Positions 1-8,292 of a DNA stretch of 64,000 nucleotides are shown piece by piece. The DNA comes from Paenibacillus plantiphilus. GTDB taxonomy: Bacteria; Bacillota; Bacilli; Paenibacillales; Paenibacillaceae. The DNA is taken from NCBI RefSeq assembly GCF_927798095.1, contig NZ_CAKMMF010000006.1, positions 131,052 to 195,051 of the forward strand, in the 5' to 3' direction. The position numbers were made by a program, and so were the translations under genes. The notes under the pieces were generated by a model. The model searched no databases. It worked only from the letters and a program-made list of their open reading frames with translations, and had not been told where the DNA came from. Position 1 is the stretch's first letter, and each line of letters opens with the position of its first letter.

Positions 1-94
1 CCTCACGGCGCAGCACCGAGCCGCGCTCGTCTATGACCGCTGCAAGCAGCTTGGTGCCGCCTAAGTCGACACTGATGCATGTACGAACACTCAT
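1..94 (-). CDS. ROK-family sugar kinase, N-terminal fragment (runs off the window)
   Basis: Only the first 31 codons are in the window. They read from ATG at 94 and contain the ROK phosphate-binding motif 'SVDLGGTKL' near residues 8-16. ROK proteins with this motif phosphorylate sugars or act as repressors. The gene follows nagA by 6 bases in the same orientation, so a GlcNAc or glucose kinase feeding the same pathway is the natural guess. The C-terminal part that would separate kinase from repressor lies outside the window. Confidence 0.75.
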   Translation of the reverse strand, partial: MSVRTCISVDLGGTKLLAAVIDERGSVLRRE

Positions 95-100
95 CTCAGA

Positions 101-1411
101 TCAGCTCCCTTCGACGCCGATCCAGCTCCCGCCGAGCATCACTTCCTGCACGGTGTAAGCGGCTGGGTCGAGCAGCAGCAGATCCGCTGCTGCTCCGGCT
201 TCAATTCGACCCTTGTCGGCGGCTCCGATAATCCCCGCCGGAATAGACGTTGCATGCGGCAGCGCCTCATGCAGCGCTAGTCCATGCTGGCGGATAAGCT
301 CCGCCAGCGCCGATTGCATCGTCAGCGTGCTTCCAGCCAGGCTTCCGTCCTCTTTCAACCTGGCAATGCCTTCCCGCACGTTGACATCAAGATCGCCAAG
401 CGTATACTCGCCATCCGGCATGCCGCTGGCGCGCATCGCGTCTGTTACGACACAGACGCGATTGCCTTTGACCCGGCGCACAAGATCAGATGAAGCCGGA
501 TGCAGATGGTGTCCATCCATTATGAGTTCTGTCGACAGCTCCGCATGCAGCAGAATAGCTCCGACAACGCCCGGCTCGCGATGATGGAAGGGCCGCATAC
601 CGTTGCAGCAATGCACCGAATGCGTGACACCCCACCCAATAGCGCTTTGCATCATATCATATGTCGCGTTGCTGTGTCCGCAAGCGGCAACGATTCCGTG
701 TGAAACAGCAGTCCGTATCGTCTTCTCCGCGCCTTCCGTCTCGGGAGCAAGTGTAAGAATGCGGAGCAGCCCCGGATGGCGGGCATTCCAGTCTTCAATC
801 CAATCCGCGTGGGCAGCCGCTATATGCGACGGATTCTGCGCACCAGGATATACGGGGCTTATGAACGGCCCTTCCAGATGAACGCCGATAATGGCCCCGC
901 CAAGCGGCGACGTGCATCGAAAAGTCTCAACTGTCGCCAGTGCCTTCTCAATATCAGCCTTGGGCGCTGTCATCGTTGTCGCTACGATCGAGGTCGAGCC
1001 GTGGCGCAGATGATGTCCAATCATAACTGCCAGCTGCTCCTTGTCGGCGTCCATTACATCCGCTCCGCCGCCGCCATGCACATGCAGGTCGACGAAGCCC
1101 GGTGCGATTATGGCCTTCTCGGCCCGGGTAATATGCAGCGCTCCACCCTTATCAGACACTGCCGACTGAAGATCGGCCAGTGCTGATTCGAGTTCAGCAT
1201 GCGCTGATTCGAGTTCTGCCTGCGCTGATTCGAGTTCTGCCTGCGCTAATTCGATATCTATCGCCATAGTCTCCAGATCGTGCTGAGAAGTACCCGTCTT
1301 AATCATTCGTTCGATCACACCATCCTCGATGACTACGATGCCGTAATACGGCTCGCCCCCCAGTCCGTCTGCGATCAATCCCGCGACAGCTTGCTTGTCT
1401 TCTTTGCTCAT
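101..1411 (-). CDS. nagA: N-acetylglucosamine-6-phosphate deacetylase
   Basis: Cytoplasmic amidohydrolase that removes acetate from GlcNAc-6-P to give GlcN-6-P for NagB. The metal-binding 'VDLHVHGGGG' follows the N-terminal beta domain. Further on come 'GVHLEGPF', 'CGHSNATYD', 'HSVHCCNGM' and the catalytic aspartate in 'VVTDAM', in the usual NagA order. At 436 residues it is longer than the usual 380-400. The excess is an insertion around residues 50-85 made of near-identical seven-residue units (AQAELES, SAHAELE), placed before the first metal motif. It overlaps nagB by 4 bases (ATGA), so the two are translationally coupled. The core function is secure; the insertion is unusual. Confidence 0.95.
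   Translation of the reverse strand: MSKEDKQAVAGLIADGLGGEPYYGIVVIEDGVIERMIKTGTSQHDLETMAIDIELAQAELESAQAELESAHAELESALADLQSAVSDKGGALHITRAEKAIIAPGFVDLHVHGGGGADVMDADKEQLAVMIGHHLRHGSTSIVATTMTAPKADIEKALATVETFRCTSPLGGAIIGVHLEGPFISPVYPGAQNPSHIAAAHADWIEDWNARHPGLLRILTLAPETEGAEKTIRTAVSHGIVAACGHSNATYDMMQSAIGWGVTHSVHCCNGMRPFHHREPGVVGAILLHAELSTELIMDGHHLHPASSDLVRRVKGNRVCVVTDAMRASGMPDGEYTLGDLDVNVREGIARLKEDGSLAGSTLTMQSALAELIRQHGLALHEALPHATSIPAGIIGAADKGRIEAGAAADLLLLDPAAYTVQEVMLGGSWIGVEGS
1180..1257. repeat. 21-bp tandem repeat inside nagA
   Basis: About four head-to-tail copies of a 21-bp unit containing 'gctgattcgagttctgcc' lie within the nagA reading frame. Each copy adds one heptad to the protein, so copy-number change keeps the frame. 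Two middle units are identical over 21 bases and the outer ones have diverged. Confidence 0.85.
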
Positions 1412-2172
1412 AGAAGCTCCGCCTCTCTCGTCGAACCTAGCAGCGATGCGGGAAGCTTGGAGGCAGCAGCTTCGTCCAATACGACCGTGACCTTGGCATG
1501 CAGCTGCAGAAACGATGCCGGCAGCTCCGTCATTACAGGTCCGGTCAGCGCTTGAGCGACGATCTCAGCTTTGCCCTCTCCCTGAGCGACAAGTACGATT
1601 TCGCGCGCCTTCAATATCGTGCCCATGCCGACCGTGATCGCCTGCCGCGGCACGTCATCCAGCGAGTCGAAAAACCGGCTGTTCGCTTGGCGCGTCTCCT
1701 CAGCCAGCTCAACGACATGCGTGCCCGCAGTCAGCGAAGGTCCCGGCTCATTAAAGCCAATATGACCATTATGCCCGATGCCCAGCAATTGCCAGTCGAT
1801 ACCCCCGGCGCTCTCCAGCGTGCGGTCGTAGCGGACGCATTCGGCTTGCAGGTCAGCTGCTTCTCCATTTGGAATCTCTGTTGCGGATACCCGTAGATCA
1901 ATATGTCGAAGCAGGTTCTCTTGCATGAACGTCCAATAGCTTTGAGAATGGGCGCGCGGCAAGCCCGCATACTCGTCCAGATTGAACGAGCGTGCGCGCG
2001 CAAAGCTCAGCTCGCCCCTCCCAACCAGTGAGATCCACTCCTTATAGAACGGAATCGGCGTTGAACCTGTAGCCAATCCCAGAATACTGTCCGGCTTCGA
2101 CCGTAATTGCCGTGCGATCAATTCTCCACCCAACTGCCCGATTGCAGCTGTTTGTGCGACAAGAATTTCCAT
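1408..2172 (-). CDS. nagB: Glucosamine-6-phosphate deaminase
   Basis: Converts GlcN-6-P to fructose-6-P and ammonia, joining amino-sugar breakdown to glycolysis. The 254-residue protein has the family's sugar-phosphate loop 'GLATGSTPIPFY' (about 33-44), 'NLDEYAGL' (about 65-72) and the catalytic 'GIGHNGHIGFNEPG' (about 131-144). Length matches bacterial NagB without the long allosteric tail. It lies 6 bases downstream of an RpiR regulator and overlaps nagA by 4 bases, forming one operon. The ATG start is the first in the frame and fits the family N-terminus. Confidence 0.95.
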   Translation of the reverse strand: MEILVAQTAAIGQLGGELIARQLRSKPDSILGLATGSTPIPFYKEWISLVGRGELSFARARSFNLDEYAGLPRAHSQSYWTFMQENLLRHIDLRVSATEIPNGEAADLQAECVRYDRTLESAGGIDWQLLGIGHNGHIGFNEPGPSLTAGTHVVELAEETRQANSRFFDSLDDVPRQAITVGMGTILKAREIVLVAQGEGKAEIVAQALTGPVMTELPASFLQLHAKVTVVLDEAAASKLPASLLGSTREAELL

Positions 2173-2178
2173 TCAGAA

Positions 2179-3054
2179 TCAGGCCTCCTCTTTTTTCTGC
2201 TGAACCTTTGTGTGTGTCTCTTCCAGCCGGCTGACCGTCGATTCGAATGAATGGCTGACCATCGACATGTATAAAATATCAATGACATGCGACAACGCGA
2301 CGCGGGAACCGATGTTGCCCCGCTTCATCCCCGCTTCCGTTGCCGTAACCCACAGCCCGATATCAGCGAGCTTATGAAGCGGGTTATGCCCAACCTGAGT
2401 AATCGCAATGACAGTCGCCCCGTTTTCCTGCGCGACCTTGGCCGCCTGCAGCACCTCTTTAGTTTTGCCTGAATACGAGAGCACGACACAGACATCTCCC
2501 TCACGCAGCAGCGCCGCTGAGGTCAGCATGAGCTGCAGATCGCTGTAGCCGTGGCTCCACCTGTCCAGCCTCATCCACTTGTGAGCGGCTTCGAAGGCTA
2601 CAAACGACGAGCTGGCAACGCCGAAGAACAGCGTTTTGCGCGCGGCGATCAGCGCATTCACCGCTTGCTGCAGCAGCTCGGGCGACAGCACCGCCGCCGT
2701 ATCCTCGATACACTTCAGCGCCCAATTGGACAATTGGGCGACTACCTCGGACGCATCCATAAACGGGCGAATATCATCGTACATGCTCCGCTGTGCGTGC
2801 TCTGCGGCTTCTTCTTGTCCCAGCCGTGCGGCGATGTCAAGCTTGAGCTGCTGAAAGCCGCCAATTCCCAGCTTTTGCGACAAGCGGGCAATTGTCGCGA
2901 CACTTGTCGCCGCGCTCTCTGCCAGTTTCTGCACCGACATGCGGCATACCGCCTCTGGCTGCGCAAGGATGAACTGGGCAACCCGCTGTTCCGCAGGCTG
3001 CAACGCCGAAAGCATGCCCGCGAGACGTGTGAGCGAAGATCCTGTTGTATGCAT
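2179..3054 (-). CDS. RpiR/MurR-family transcriptional regulator of the nag operon
   Basis: The 291-residue protein has an N-terminal helix-turn-helix (about residues 15-80, including 'SAATSVATIARLSQKLG') followed by a SIS sugar-phosphate isomerase fold (about 120-260, 'TLFFGVASSSFVAFEA', 'VVLSYSGKTKEV'). RpiR proteins sense phosphorylated sugars. As first gene of the operon with nagB and nagA it probably responds to an amino-sugar phosphate such as GlcNAc-6-P or GlcN-6-P. That ligand is inferred from context. A paralogue heads the end of the sialic-acid operon at 4909-5763. Confidence 0.9.
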   Translation of the reverse strand: MHTTGSSLTRLAGMLSALQPAEQRVAQFILAQPEAVCRMSVQKLAESAATSVATIARLSQKLGIGGFQQLKLDIAARLGQEEAAEHAQRSMYDDIRPFMDASEVVAQLSNWALKCIEDTAAVLSPELLQQAVNALIAARKTLFFGVASSSFVAFEAAHKWMRLDRWSHGYSDLQLMLTSAALLREGDVCVVLSYSGKTKEVLQAAKVAQENGATVIAITQVGHNPLHKLADIGLWVTATEAGMKRGNIGSRVALSHVIDILYMSMVSHSFESTVSRLEETHTKVQQKKEEA

Positions 3055-3419
3055 AGGTTCAACTCCTGTGCGATTGAATGCAAATCACAATGTAACTATA
3101 TTACTCATTGTATACATCATATTAGAAATATTGTTACATCGCAAGCAGCAATGTACCAACTCCTTGCACTGGTATACTGTCACCCAAACCCGTTACAGGG
3201 CCATTGTTTCTTCCACACCGCGTACCCGCATGCGGTGCCATCGCGGCACGCGGTGCTCAGTCACACGTCGGCGTTAAAACCTCGTTCACTCTCTCTTACT
3301 GACCGTATAGCAGTATTGACTATGACACCTTTTAGCGCTACATTGATTCGAATAGACCTTCTGCAATTTCTATCCATTTAACTTGGTCCTACTAAAATTG
3401 TGCTGGAAGGATTGTTTAG
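3055..3419. promoter_or_regulatory. Gene-free stretch with a candidate operator upstream of the nag operon
   Basis: This 365-base gap separates the nag operon from a plus-strand membrane-protein gene. An AT-rich segment contains an interrupted dyad: ATGTAAC at 3090-3096 and GTTACAT at 3133-3139, with TATACAT between. A second site, CTGGTATACTG near 3170, loosely resembles operators of amino-sugar GntR regulators. No GntR regulator is in the window. The dyad is a reasonable RpiR target but is unproven. Confidence 0.3.
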
Positions 3420-3755
3420 GTGAAAACAAAAATCGGTATAATAGTTACCATCGTTTTGATTATCCTCAACCTTACTTTCATTCTCCTAGTAGATATATTT
3501 ACGATCAAAATGCTTCCTGGCAAAGCGATTTCAGGAAATGGAAATCCAGCACTACTATTGTGGTTCATTGAAATCCCAGCTTACATATTGCTGCTTGCCG
3601 GCATTTTCTACTTCGTTCATAGAGAAAAGTATTTTGCTAATAGGACAATCATCTTTCCCATATGCTTCTTTGTTATATTCGTTGCAGCTATCATTTTACA
3701 GTTCGATTATGCTACAAATATCAACGGATTGATTGCTAATTCAAGTACGGTGTAA
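3420..3755 (+). CDS. Small hypothetical membrane protein, about three transmembrane segments
   Basis: The 111-residue protein is strongly hydrophobic. Segments at about residues 5-28, 48-66 and 78-98 look membrane-spanning, separated by a short charged stretch 'VHREKYFANR'. The GTG start at 3420 is preceded by GGAAGGA at a suitable distance. I recognise no family. It stands alone: the gene upstream is divergent and a long repeat-rich gap follows. Function unknown. Confidence 0.6.
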   Translation: MKTKIGIIVTIVLIILNLTFILLVDIFTIKMLPGKAISGNGNPALLLWFIEIPAYILLLAGIFYFVHREKYFANRTIIFPICFFVIFVAAIILQFDYATNINGLIANSSTV

Positions 3756-3948
3756 TCAACCAGTATACAAATACAATTTACATTAATTATTACACGTTTC
3801 TAATTGGTATTAGCTTCATGCTGACTGTTCAATCGTTCCGGCAAATAAGTTCGAAAAAAAGTACTGGCAGCGTGGAATGAGGCCACTGAAAAAGTCCATA
3901 CGTTATTTCCCACCGTATTGCTGATCCAGCCGTTGCATTCACCTCCAT

Positions 3949-4130
3949 TGCAGCAAAAATACAGGTAACATGCCCCGTATGGACCATTTCAAGCCATTCA
4001 CCTGCAAAAATACATCAAAAAACCAGAAAAGTATTGAATACGCTGGGTTTTGGCGATATTTGATGTATTTTTGCAGTTACTCCGTCTGTGAGCAGCTCTA
4101 TTTGATGTAGGAGATGTATTTTTGCAGCTA
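3949..4130. repeat. Intergenic inverted-repeat cluster with TGCAAAAATACATC motif
   Basis: Four copies of a motif close to CTGCAAAAATACATC occur in 180 bases. One at 4002-4019 and its exact inverse at 4059-4076 form an 18-bp inverted repeat. Between them lies an inner hairpin with AACCAG at 4021-4026, CTGGGTTT at 4043-4050 and a GTATTGAATAC core. Partial copies sit at 3951-3964 and 4111-4126. The gap 3756-4332 holds no gene I can support. This resembles a dispersed extragenic palindrome family. Confidence 0.65.
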
Positions 4131-4268
4131 TGAGCGACTTCTTGCAAATGAAAACGCATTACGACCATAGCCACGATGGACATTTTGTGACGACTCTTCA
4201 TCTTTTCTAGATTAACTTTTTCAGCAGCCTCCGTGGAATGATATTAGGATGGCTGCGCTGGAAAACTA

Positions 4269-4303
4269 ACAAACCTCAGCAACGCATAGAAGCTGAGGTT
4301 TGT
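4269..4303 (-). terminator. Intrinsic terminator at the end of the sialic-acid operon
   Basis: A perfect 12-bp stem (ACAAACCTCAGC with GCTGAGGTTTGT) lies 30 bases past the stop codon of the last operon gene. The following bases on the minus strand (TAGTTTTCC) are only moderately T-rich, so it may also act as a mRNA-end stabiliser. Confidence 0.65.
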
Positions 4304-4332
4304 CTTACCATCCTATCCCGCATAAATCCGCG

Positions 4333-4803
4333 CTAGTCATTCATCAGCCCCACATGAACTTTAATGACCGCCTTCTTGATTCTTCCGCTCTCTCCCATGC
4401 CCGGTCTATGAATATCGTGTGGGAAAAAGACTGCGAACATGCCCGGCTTGAGCCGAATCAGCAGCTCCTCAGGCGAAGGCTCGTACAGCGCATAATCCTG
4501 CTCGCTGTCATAAGACTTAGCAGCCGCGCTGTCTTCCTGCAAGGAAAACCAGCCTATCGTCTCTTCACCTTCAATCAGATAATGGACATCGATATACTGC
4601 TCATGCTTCTCGGCTAGCAGCTCCGTCATCGGCTTGGCATCGAACTCCATAATCGAAGCGTACAGCTTGTCGCCATCCATCTCGATCCGTCCTTCGGCGG
4701 GATTATTCAGAAGAAGTTCATTCAGCTTCTCCAATGCTTCTACGATGACTCTATGTTCAAATGTAGAGTGGTCTTGCCATGATGTCATAGAACCTAGAAT
4801 CAT
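4333..4803 (-). CDS. YhcH/YjgK/YiaL-family protein, NanQ-like sialic-acid anomerase
   Basis: The 156-residue protein belongs to the cupin-like YhcH/EbgC family. Conserved pieces include 'QYIDVHYLIEGEETIGW' (about 88-104) and 'FAVFFPHDIHRPG' (about 123-135), which carry the metal-binding histidines. In Escherichia coli the family member in the nan operon (NanQ) speeds conversion of sialic-acid anomers. The last place in an operon with nanA, nanE and a ROK kinase supports that role here. The start is ATG at 4803 behind GGGGGAATGAATT. The exact substrate is inferred from context, since other members act on other sugars. Confidence 0.8.
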   Translation of the reverse strand: MILGSMTSWQDHSTFEHRVIVEALEKLNELLLNNPAEGRIEMDGDKLYASIMEFDAKPMTELLAEKHEQYIDVHYLIEGEETIGWFSLQEDSAAAKSYDSEQDYALYEPSPEELLIRLKPGMFAVFFPHDIHRPGMGESGRIKKAVIKVHVGLMND

Positions 4804-4908
4804 AATTCATTCCCCCAGCAATGGATTTCTGAATACGGCGCAGCCCTCGTAGGGCGCAAGCCCGCGCGGTTAATCCTTGCGATCAGCCCGTCCGCACAGC
4901 CATATATC

Positions 4909-5763
4909 TTAAAGCAATTTCACGGCCACCGAAGCCGCTGTATGCTCTTTATTCCGTATCGATTCCTCATAATCTCTTTTAAAATATTCAACATACAGGA
5001 CATCCAGCAGGTAGAGCTGCGAAATCTTAGCGGACAACGAACCGCCCTGCAGAGGCCCCTCATTCGCACCGCAAAGCAACGTAAGATCAGAATACGAGGT
5101 CAGCGGAGACTTCACGAATCTGGTAATGGAAATGACGGTAGCGCCGCATTCCTTAGCCTTCTTCGCCACCTCAATCGTATCCTTGGTTGAGCCGGAATAA
5201 GAAATGATAACCGCGACATCCCGCGGGGTCATTAAAGCTGCCGACATCATCTGCAGATGCGAATCGATGGAGCATTCTGTCTTGTTCGTGATGCGCATAA
5301 ATTTAATTTTCGCTTCCATCGCAGTCATTAATGAAGAACCGACGCCAAAGAAAATGATCCGCTCTGCCCCCAGCAAATGCCCGATCGCTTGATCGATCTT
5401 CGAGTTGTCAATCAGATTAAACGTTTCGTTCAACGCGCTTATATTGGTTGACAGCACCTTGGATGCGACCTGCTCGATCGAATCGTTCATCAGCACCTTG
5501 TCTGTGAGCTGCGGAATTTCATTCTCTACCGTAATGCTGTGCGCAAGCGCAATTTTGAAATCCTGGTATCCCTTATAGCTGAGCGACCTGCAAAACCTGA
5601 ATATACTGGATTCGCCTACACCGCAAGCATCCGCGAGGTCCGTAATCGACATATATACAACACTTTTGGCATTCTCCAGTACATGATCCGCTACCTTCTT
5701 CTCCGTGTTCGTCAGATTGTTGTACTTGGAATGAATCGTTGTAAAAATATTAATTGTGCGCAA
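4909..5763 (-). CDS. RpiR-family regulator of the sialic-acid operon
   Basis: This 284-residue protein has an N-terminal helix-turn-helix (about residues 10-75, 'DLADACGVGESSIFRFCRSL') and a SIS domain (about 120-250, 'IIFFGVGSSLMTAMEAK', 'AVIISYSGSTKDT'). RpiR regulators of nan operons usually bind ManNAc-6-P or GlcNAc-6-P. The start is TTG at 5763 with AGAGGTGATAGA directly upstream. It lies inside the operon after the ROK kinase, with a 66-base gap. The ligand is inferred. Confidence 0.88.
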   Translation of the reverse strand: MRTINIFTTIHSKYNNLTNTEKKVADHVLENAKSVVYMSITDLADACGVGESSIFRFCRSLSYKGYQDFKIALAHSITVENEIPQLTDKVLMNDSIEQVASKVLSTNISALNETFNLIDNSKIDQAIGHLLGAERIIFFGVGSSLMTAMEAKIKFMRITNKTECSIDSHLQMMSAALMTPRDVAVIISYSGSTKDTIEVAKKAKECGATVISITRFVKSPLTSYSDLTLLCGANEGPLQGGSLSAKISQLYLLDVLYVEYFKRDYEESIRNKEHTAASVAVKLL

Positions 5764-5829
5764 TCTATCACCTCTTGAATGCTCAGGATTGGGTCCGTTC
5801 GATCACAGCAGCTCCAGCTAGCGGCGCGT

Positions 5830-6717
5830 TCAGCGTAGAAAGAGGGAGGCAGCGCCTAATAAACCGGCTTTATTGCCCAGGGAAGCCTTAACGATCGACA
5901 CATCAGCGAAGCTTGGCATCACCATAGCCTTGGTCCCTTCCGCCACGAGACGAACGAGGCTCTCCTGCTCCATCACTCCGCCTCCTACAATAATTGCCGA
6001 AGGGTTGAACACATGGATCAGGGAGGCCAAGCCAAGAGATACTTCAGCAGTCCAGTCATGTAAAATGTGCTGCAATCCAACGTTCCCTTTACTTATTTTA
6101 TCAAAAAATACCTTTCCGTCCACACATTCCGGGTCCGCCTCCCGCGCCTTTCGTATTAAAGCTGTCGTTGAAGCATGCGACTCATAATGGGGCCGCCCCG
6201 CGCCACCGCTCATTCCCGCCAAAGGACGGGTAAAGATATGGCCGAATTCCGCCGCTACTCCATTCGCTCCTCGATAGATCTGGCGATTGATGATAATCGC
6301 TCCGCCAATGCCCGTGCCAAAAGTCAGACACAGGAAATCACCGAACGATCGGGCCGCGCCAAAGGCTGCTTCACCAAGCGCAGCAGCATTAACGTCATTC
6401 TCCACCTTGACCGGCTTATGGAACCTGCCCTCGATCATCTCCCTAAGCTTCGTTCCTGTGTAATTCGGTATGTTCTCGTTGGCGTATACAATGCTGCCTT
6501 CCTCGGCATTCACTTGTCCCGCCGTACTGATCGCGATCGCATCATAATCGTAATCGTACTCTGCGAGCTGATCCAGCAATCTGCTCACTACATGCCGACC
6601 ACCCTTATGGCTTTCGGTGGCGTATTCTTTAAACTGCCCCATATTGCCTTGTTCATCGCAAATGCCGATCTTCGTATTCGTGCCCCCGATATCCGCCGCC
6701 AAAATTCTCATGTTCAT
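5830..6717 (-). CDS. nanK: ROK-family kinase, probable N-acetylmannosamine kinase
   Basis: ATP-dependent kinase of 295 residues, expected to make ManNAc-6-P. It has the phosphate motif 'LAADIGGTNTKIG' (about 6-18), the catalytic region 'KVENDVNAAALGEA' (about 104-117) and 'LTFGTGIGGAI'. The ROK zinc site (usually CxCGxxGCxE after GH) is degenerate: after 'EFGHIF' no cysteines follow, and the segment reads 'GGAGRPHYESHAS'. Some firmicute NanK proteins also lack these cysteines. It follows nanE by 3 bases with little ribosome binding site of its own, so translation is probably coupled. Context makes ManNAc the likely substrate. Confidence 0.85.
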   Translation of the reverse strand: MNMRILAADIGGTNTKIGICDEQGNMGQFKEYATESHKGGRHVVSRLLDQLAEYDYDYDAIAISTAGQVNAEEGSIVYANENIPNYTGTKLREMIEGRFHKPVKVENDVNAAALGEAAFGAARSFGDFLCLTFGTGIGGAIIINRQIYRGANGVAAEFGHIFTRPLAGMSGGAGRPHYESHASTTALIRKAREADPECVDGKVFFDKISKGNVGLQHILHDWTAEVSLGLASLIHVFNPSAIIVGGGVMEQESLVRLVAEGTKAMVMPSFADVSIVKASLGNKAGLLGAASLFLR

Positions 6718-6720
6718 GGG

Positions 6721-7410
6721 CTATTCGACAGCCTTCATGAATTTCTTCGTAATTTCCATCGGTCTCGTAATTGCAGACCCTACCACTGCCGAATAAATAC
6801 CGAGATCGAACAATCTTCTCAATTCCTCGGGCGTCGAGATGCCCCCTTCTGCTATGACCGGAACAGATACCGTATTCACAAGCCGCTCCACCAAATCAAA
6901 ATCAGGCAAGGGCCTGTCCCTCGTCCCTTCCGTATAACCGCTCAAAGTCGTTCCCACAATGTCGAACCCGAGCCCGGCAGCCAAGACCCCCTCCTCGTAC
7001 GTGGAGCAATCAGCCATGAAGAGCTGGTCCTTGTACTTCTCTCTTATTGCCGGGAACAGCTCCGCTAGCGTCGAGCCGTCTGGTCTTACCCGATCCGTCG
7101 CGTCCAGCGCAATCATATCTACCCCTTCGCGGCAAAGCTCATCCACTTCCTTCATCGTAGGCGTGATGAATACGTCCGAGCCCTCATACACGTTCTTGAT
7201 GATCCCGATGATCGGCAAATTCACCTGCTTCTTAATTTCCCGTATATCCTCCACGCTGTTGGCCCGAATGCCCGATGCCCCGCCCAAGAAAGCCGCGTAT
7301 GCCATTCTGCCCATAATAAATGGACTGTGCAGCGGTTCCTCAGGCAATGCCTGGCAAGAAACGATCAGCTTATGTTTTATCAATTCGAGTATAGTTTTTT
7401 GCGTTTGCAT
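6721..7410 (-). CDS. nanE: N-acetylmannosamine-6-phosphate 2-epimerase
   Basis: Converts ManNAc-6-P to GlcNAc-6-P, linking sialic-acid breakdown to nagA. The 229-residue TIM-barrel protein carries the family's 'SCQALPEEPLHSP' near the N-terminus, 'GIIKNVYEGSDVFITPT', 'IALDATDRVRPDG', 'MADCSTYEEG' and 'VIAEGGISTPEEL'. I use ATG at 7410, which begins MQTQKTILE. A start six codons upstream would add residues not seen in the family. The gene lies between the transporter permease and the ROK kinase with tight spacing. Confidence 0.93.
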   Translation of the reverse strand: MQTQKTILELIKHKLIVSCQALPEEPLHSPFIMGRMAYAAFLGGASGIRANSVEDIREIKKQVNLPIIGIIKNVYEGSDVFITPTMKEVDELCREGVDMIALDATDRVRPDGSTLAELFPAIREKYKDQLFMADCSTYEEGVLAAGLGFDIVGTTLSGYTEGTRDRPLPDFDLVERLVNTVSVPVIAEGGISTPEELRRLFDLGIYSAVVGSAITRPMEITKKFMKAVE

Positions 7411-7437
7411 TAGTTTCCAACTCCACACCTGTTAGTT

Positions 7438-8280
7438 TTACTCCTTCACTGCTCCAGCCGTCATGCCTTGTGTAAAGTACCGTTGGAATAATAAGAAGAT
7501 CAACAGCATCGGAATTGCAGCAACGGTTGCTCCTGCCATCTTATAGGCGAAATTTGGATTAAGATCCTGCATCAAGGTCGCAGTTCCTACCATCAATGTT
7601 TTCATTGTCTTCTCTTGACCGATGACTAGCTGCCACAGGTAATCGTTCCACACTTGCACGAAGTTCAATATGAACAAAGCACCAATACCGGGCTTAATGA
7701 TTGGCAGCATGATTTGGAAGAAGGTTCTCCACTCGCCTGCCCCATCAATTCGGGATGCTTCTCTTAATGCATCGGGCGTCGAATCGAAAAAGCCCTTCAA
7801 CAGGAATACGCCAAATGCGGTAGCAACGTTAGGCCATATCATGCCGCCGTAGCTGTTGACCATCCCGAAATCCTGCGTAATGCGAAATAACGGCACAATC
7901 ATAATTTCTTTAGGAATCATCAAGCTCGAAATAAAAATGATGAAAATAATGTTTCTGCCTTTGAACCTGAGCTTCGAGAAGCCGTAAGCTGCCATTGCCC
8001 CTACCATGATGACAAGAATCGTGGCAACGCCCGATACGAACAGGCTGTTGAAGGCCCATCTTAGCGCCGGCTGGCTTTGGAACACATCCGCATAATTGGA
8101 GAACGTGATCGTGGTCGGCCACCAGTCAGGCGGCATCTTCACAACATCCGAGCTGTTCTTAAGCGAGCTTGTAAACAGCCAATATAAAGGAAACAGGTTA
8201 ACAATCGCGAAGAGGATGACGATCGCGTTTGTTATAACATCAAACCGCTCCATCTTCTTCTTATTTTTCGTCTGCGACAT
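7438..8280 (-). CDS. ABC sugar transporter permease, MalG type
   Basis: The 280-residue inner-membrane protein has about six transmembrane segments and the binding-protein-dependent EAA loop near residues 185-205 ('EASRIDGAGEWRTFFQIMLP'), where the ATPase docks. It pairs with the MalF-type permease 12 bases upstream. ATG at 8280 follows GAGGGGTAATCAGC. No ATPase is encoded in the operon, so a shared multitask ATPase of the MsmX type is implied. The cargo is probably sialic acid or a sialoside, judged from the neighbours. Confidence 0.92.
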   Translation of the reverse strand: MSQTKNKKKMERFDVITNAIVILFAIVNLFPLYWLFTSSLKNSSDVVKMPPDWWPTTITFSNYADVFQSQPALRWAFNSLFVSGVATILVIMVGAMAAYGFSKLRFKGRNIIFIIFISSLMIPKEIMIVPLFRITQDFGMVNSYGGMIWPNVATAFGVFLLKGFFDSTPDALREASRIDGAGEWRTFFQIMLPIIKPGIGALFILNFVQVWNDYLWQLVIGQEKTMKTLMVGTATLMQDLNPNFAYKMAGATVAAIPMLLIFLLFQRYFTQGMTAGAVKE

Positions 8281-8292
8281 GCTGATTACCCC

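Noticed and set aside
3160-3185. NagR/DasR-like operator CTGGTATACTG
   Set aside because: The match is short, no GntR regulator is encoded nearby, and the local regulators are of the RpiR type.
2551-3381. 276-codon plus-strand frame across the RpiR gene and its promoter
   Set aside because: Antisense to the regulator, with no motif and biased composition.
6175-7068. Long plus-strand open frame (297 codons)
   Set aside because: It lies antisense to the well-supported nanK and nanE genes. Its protein is rich in Arg, His and Ser with no motif, the usual shadow of codon bias.
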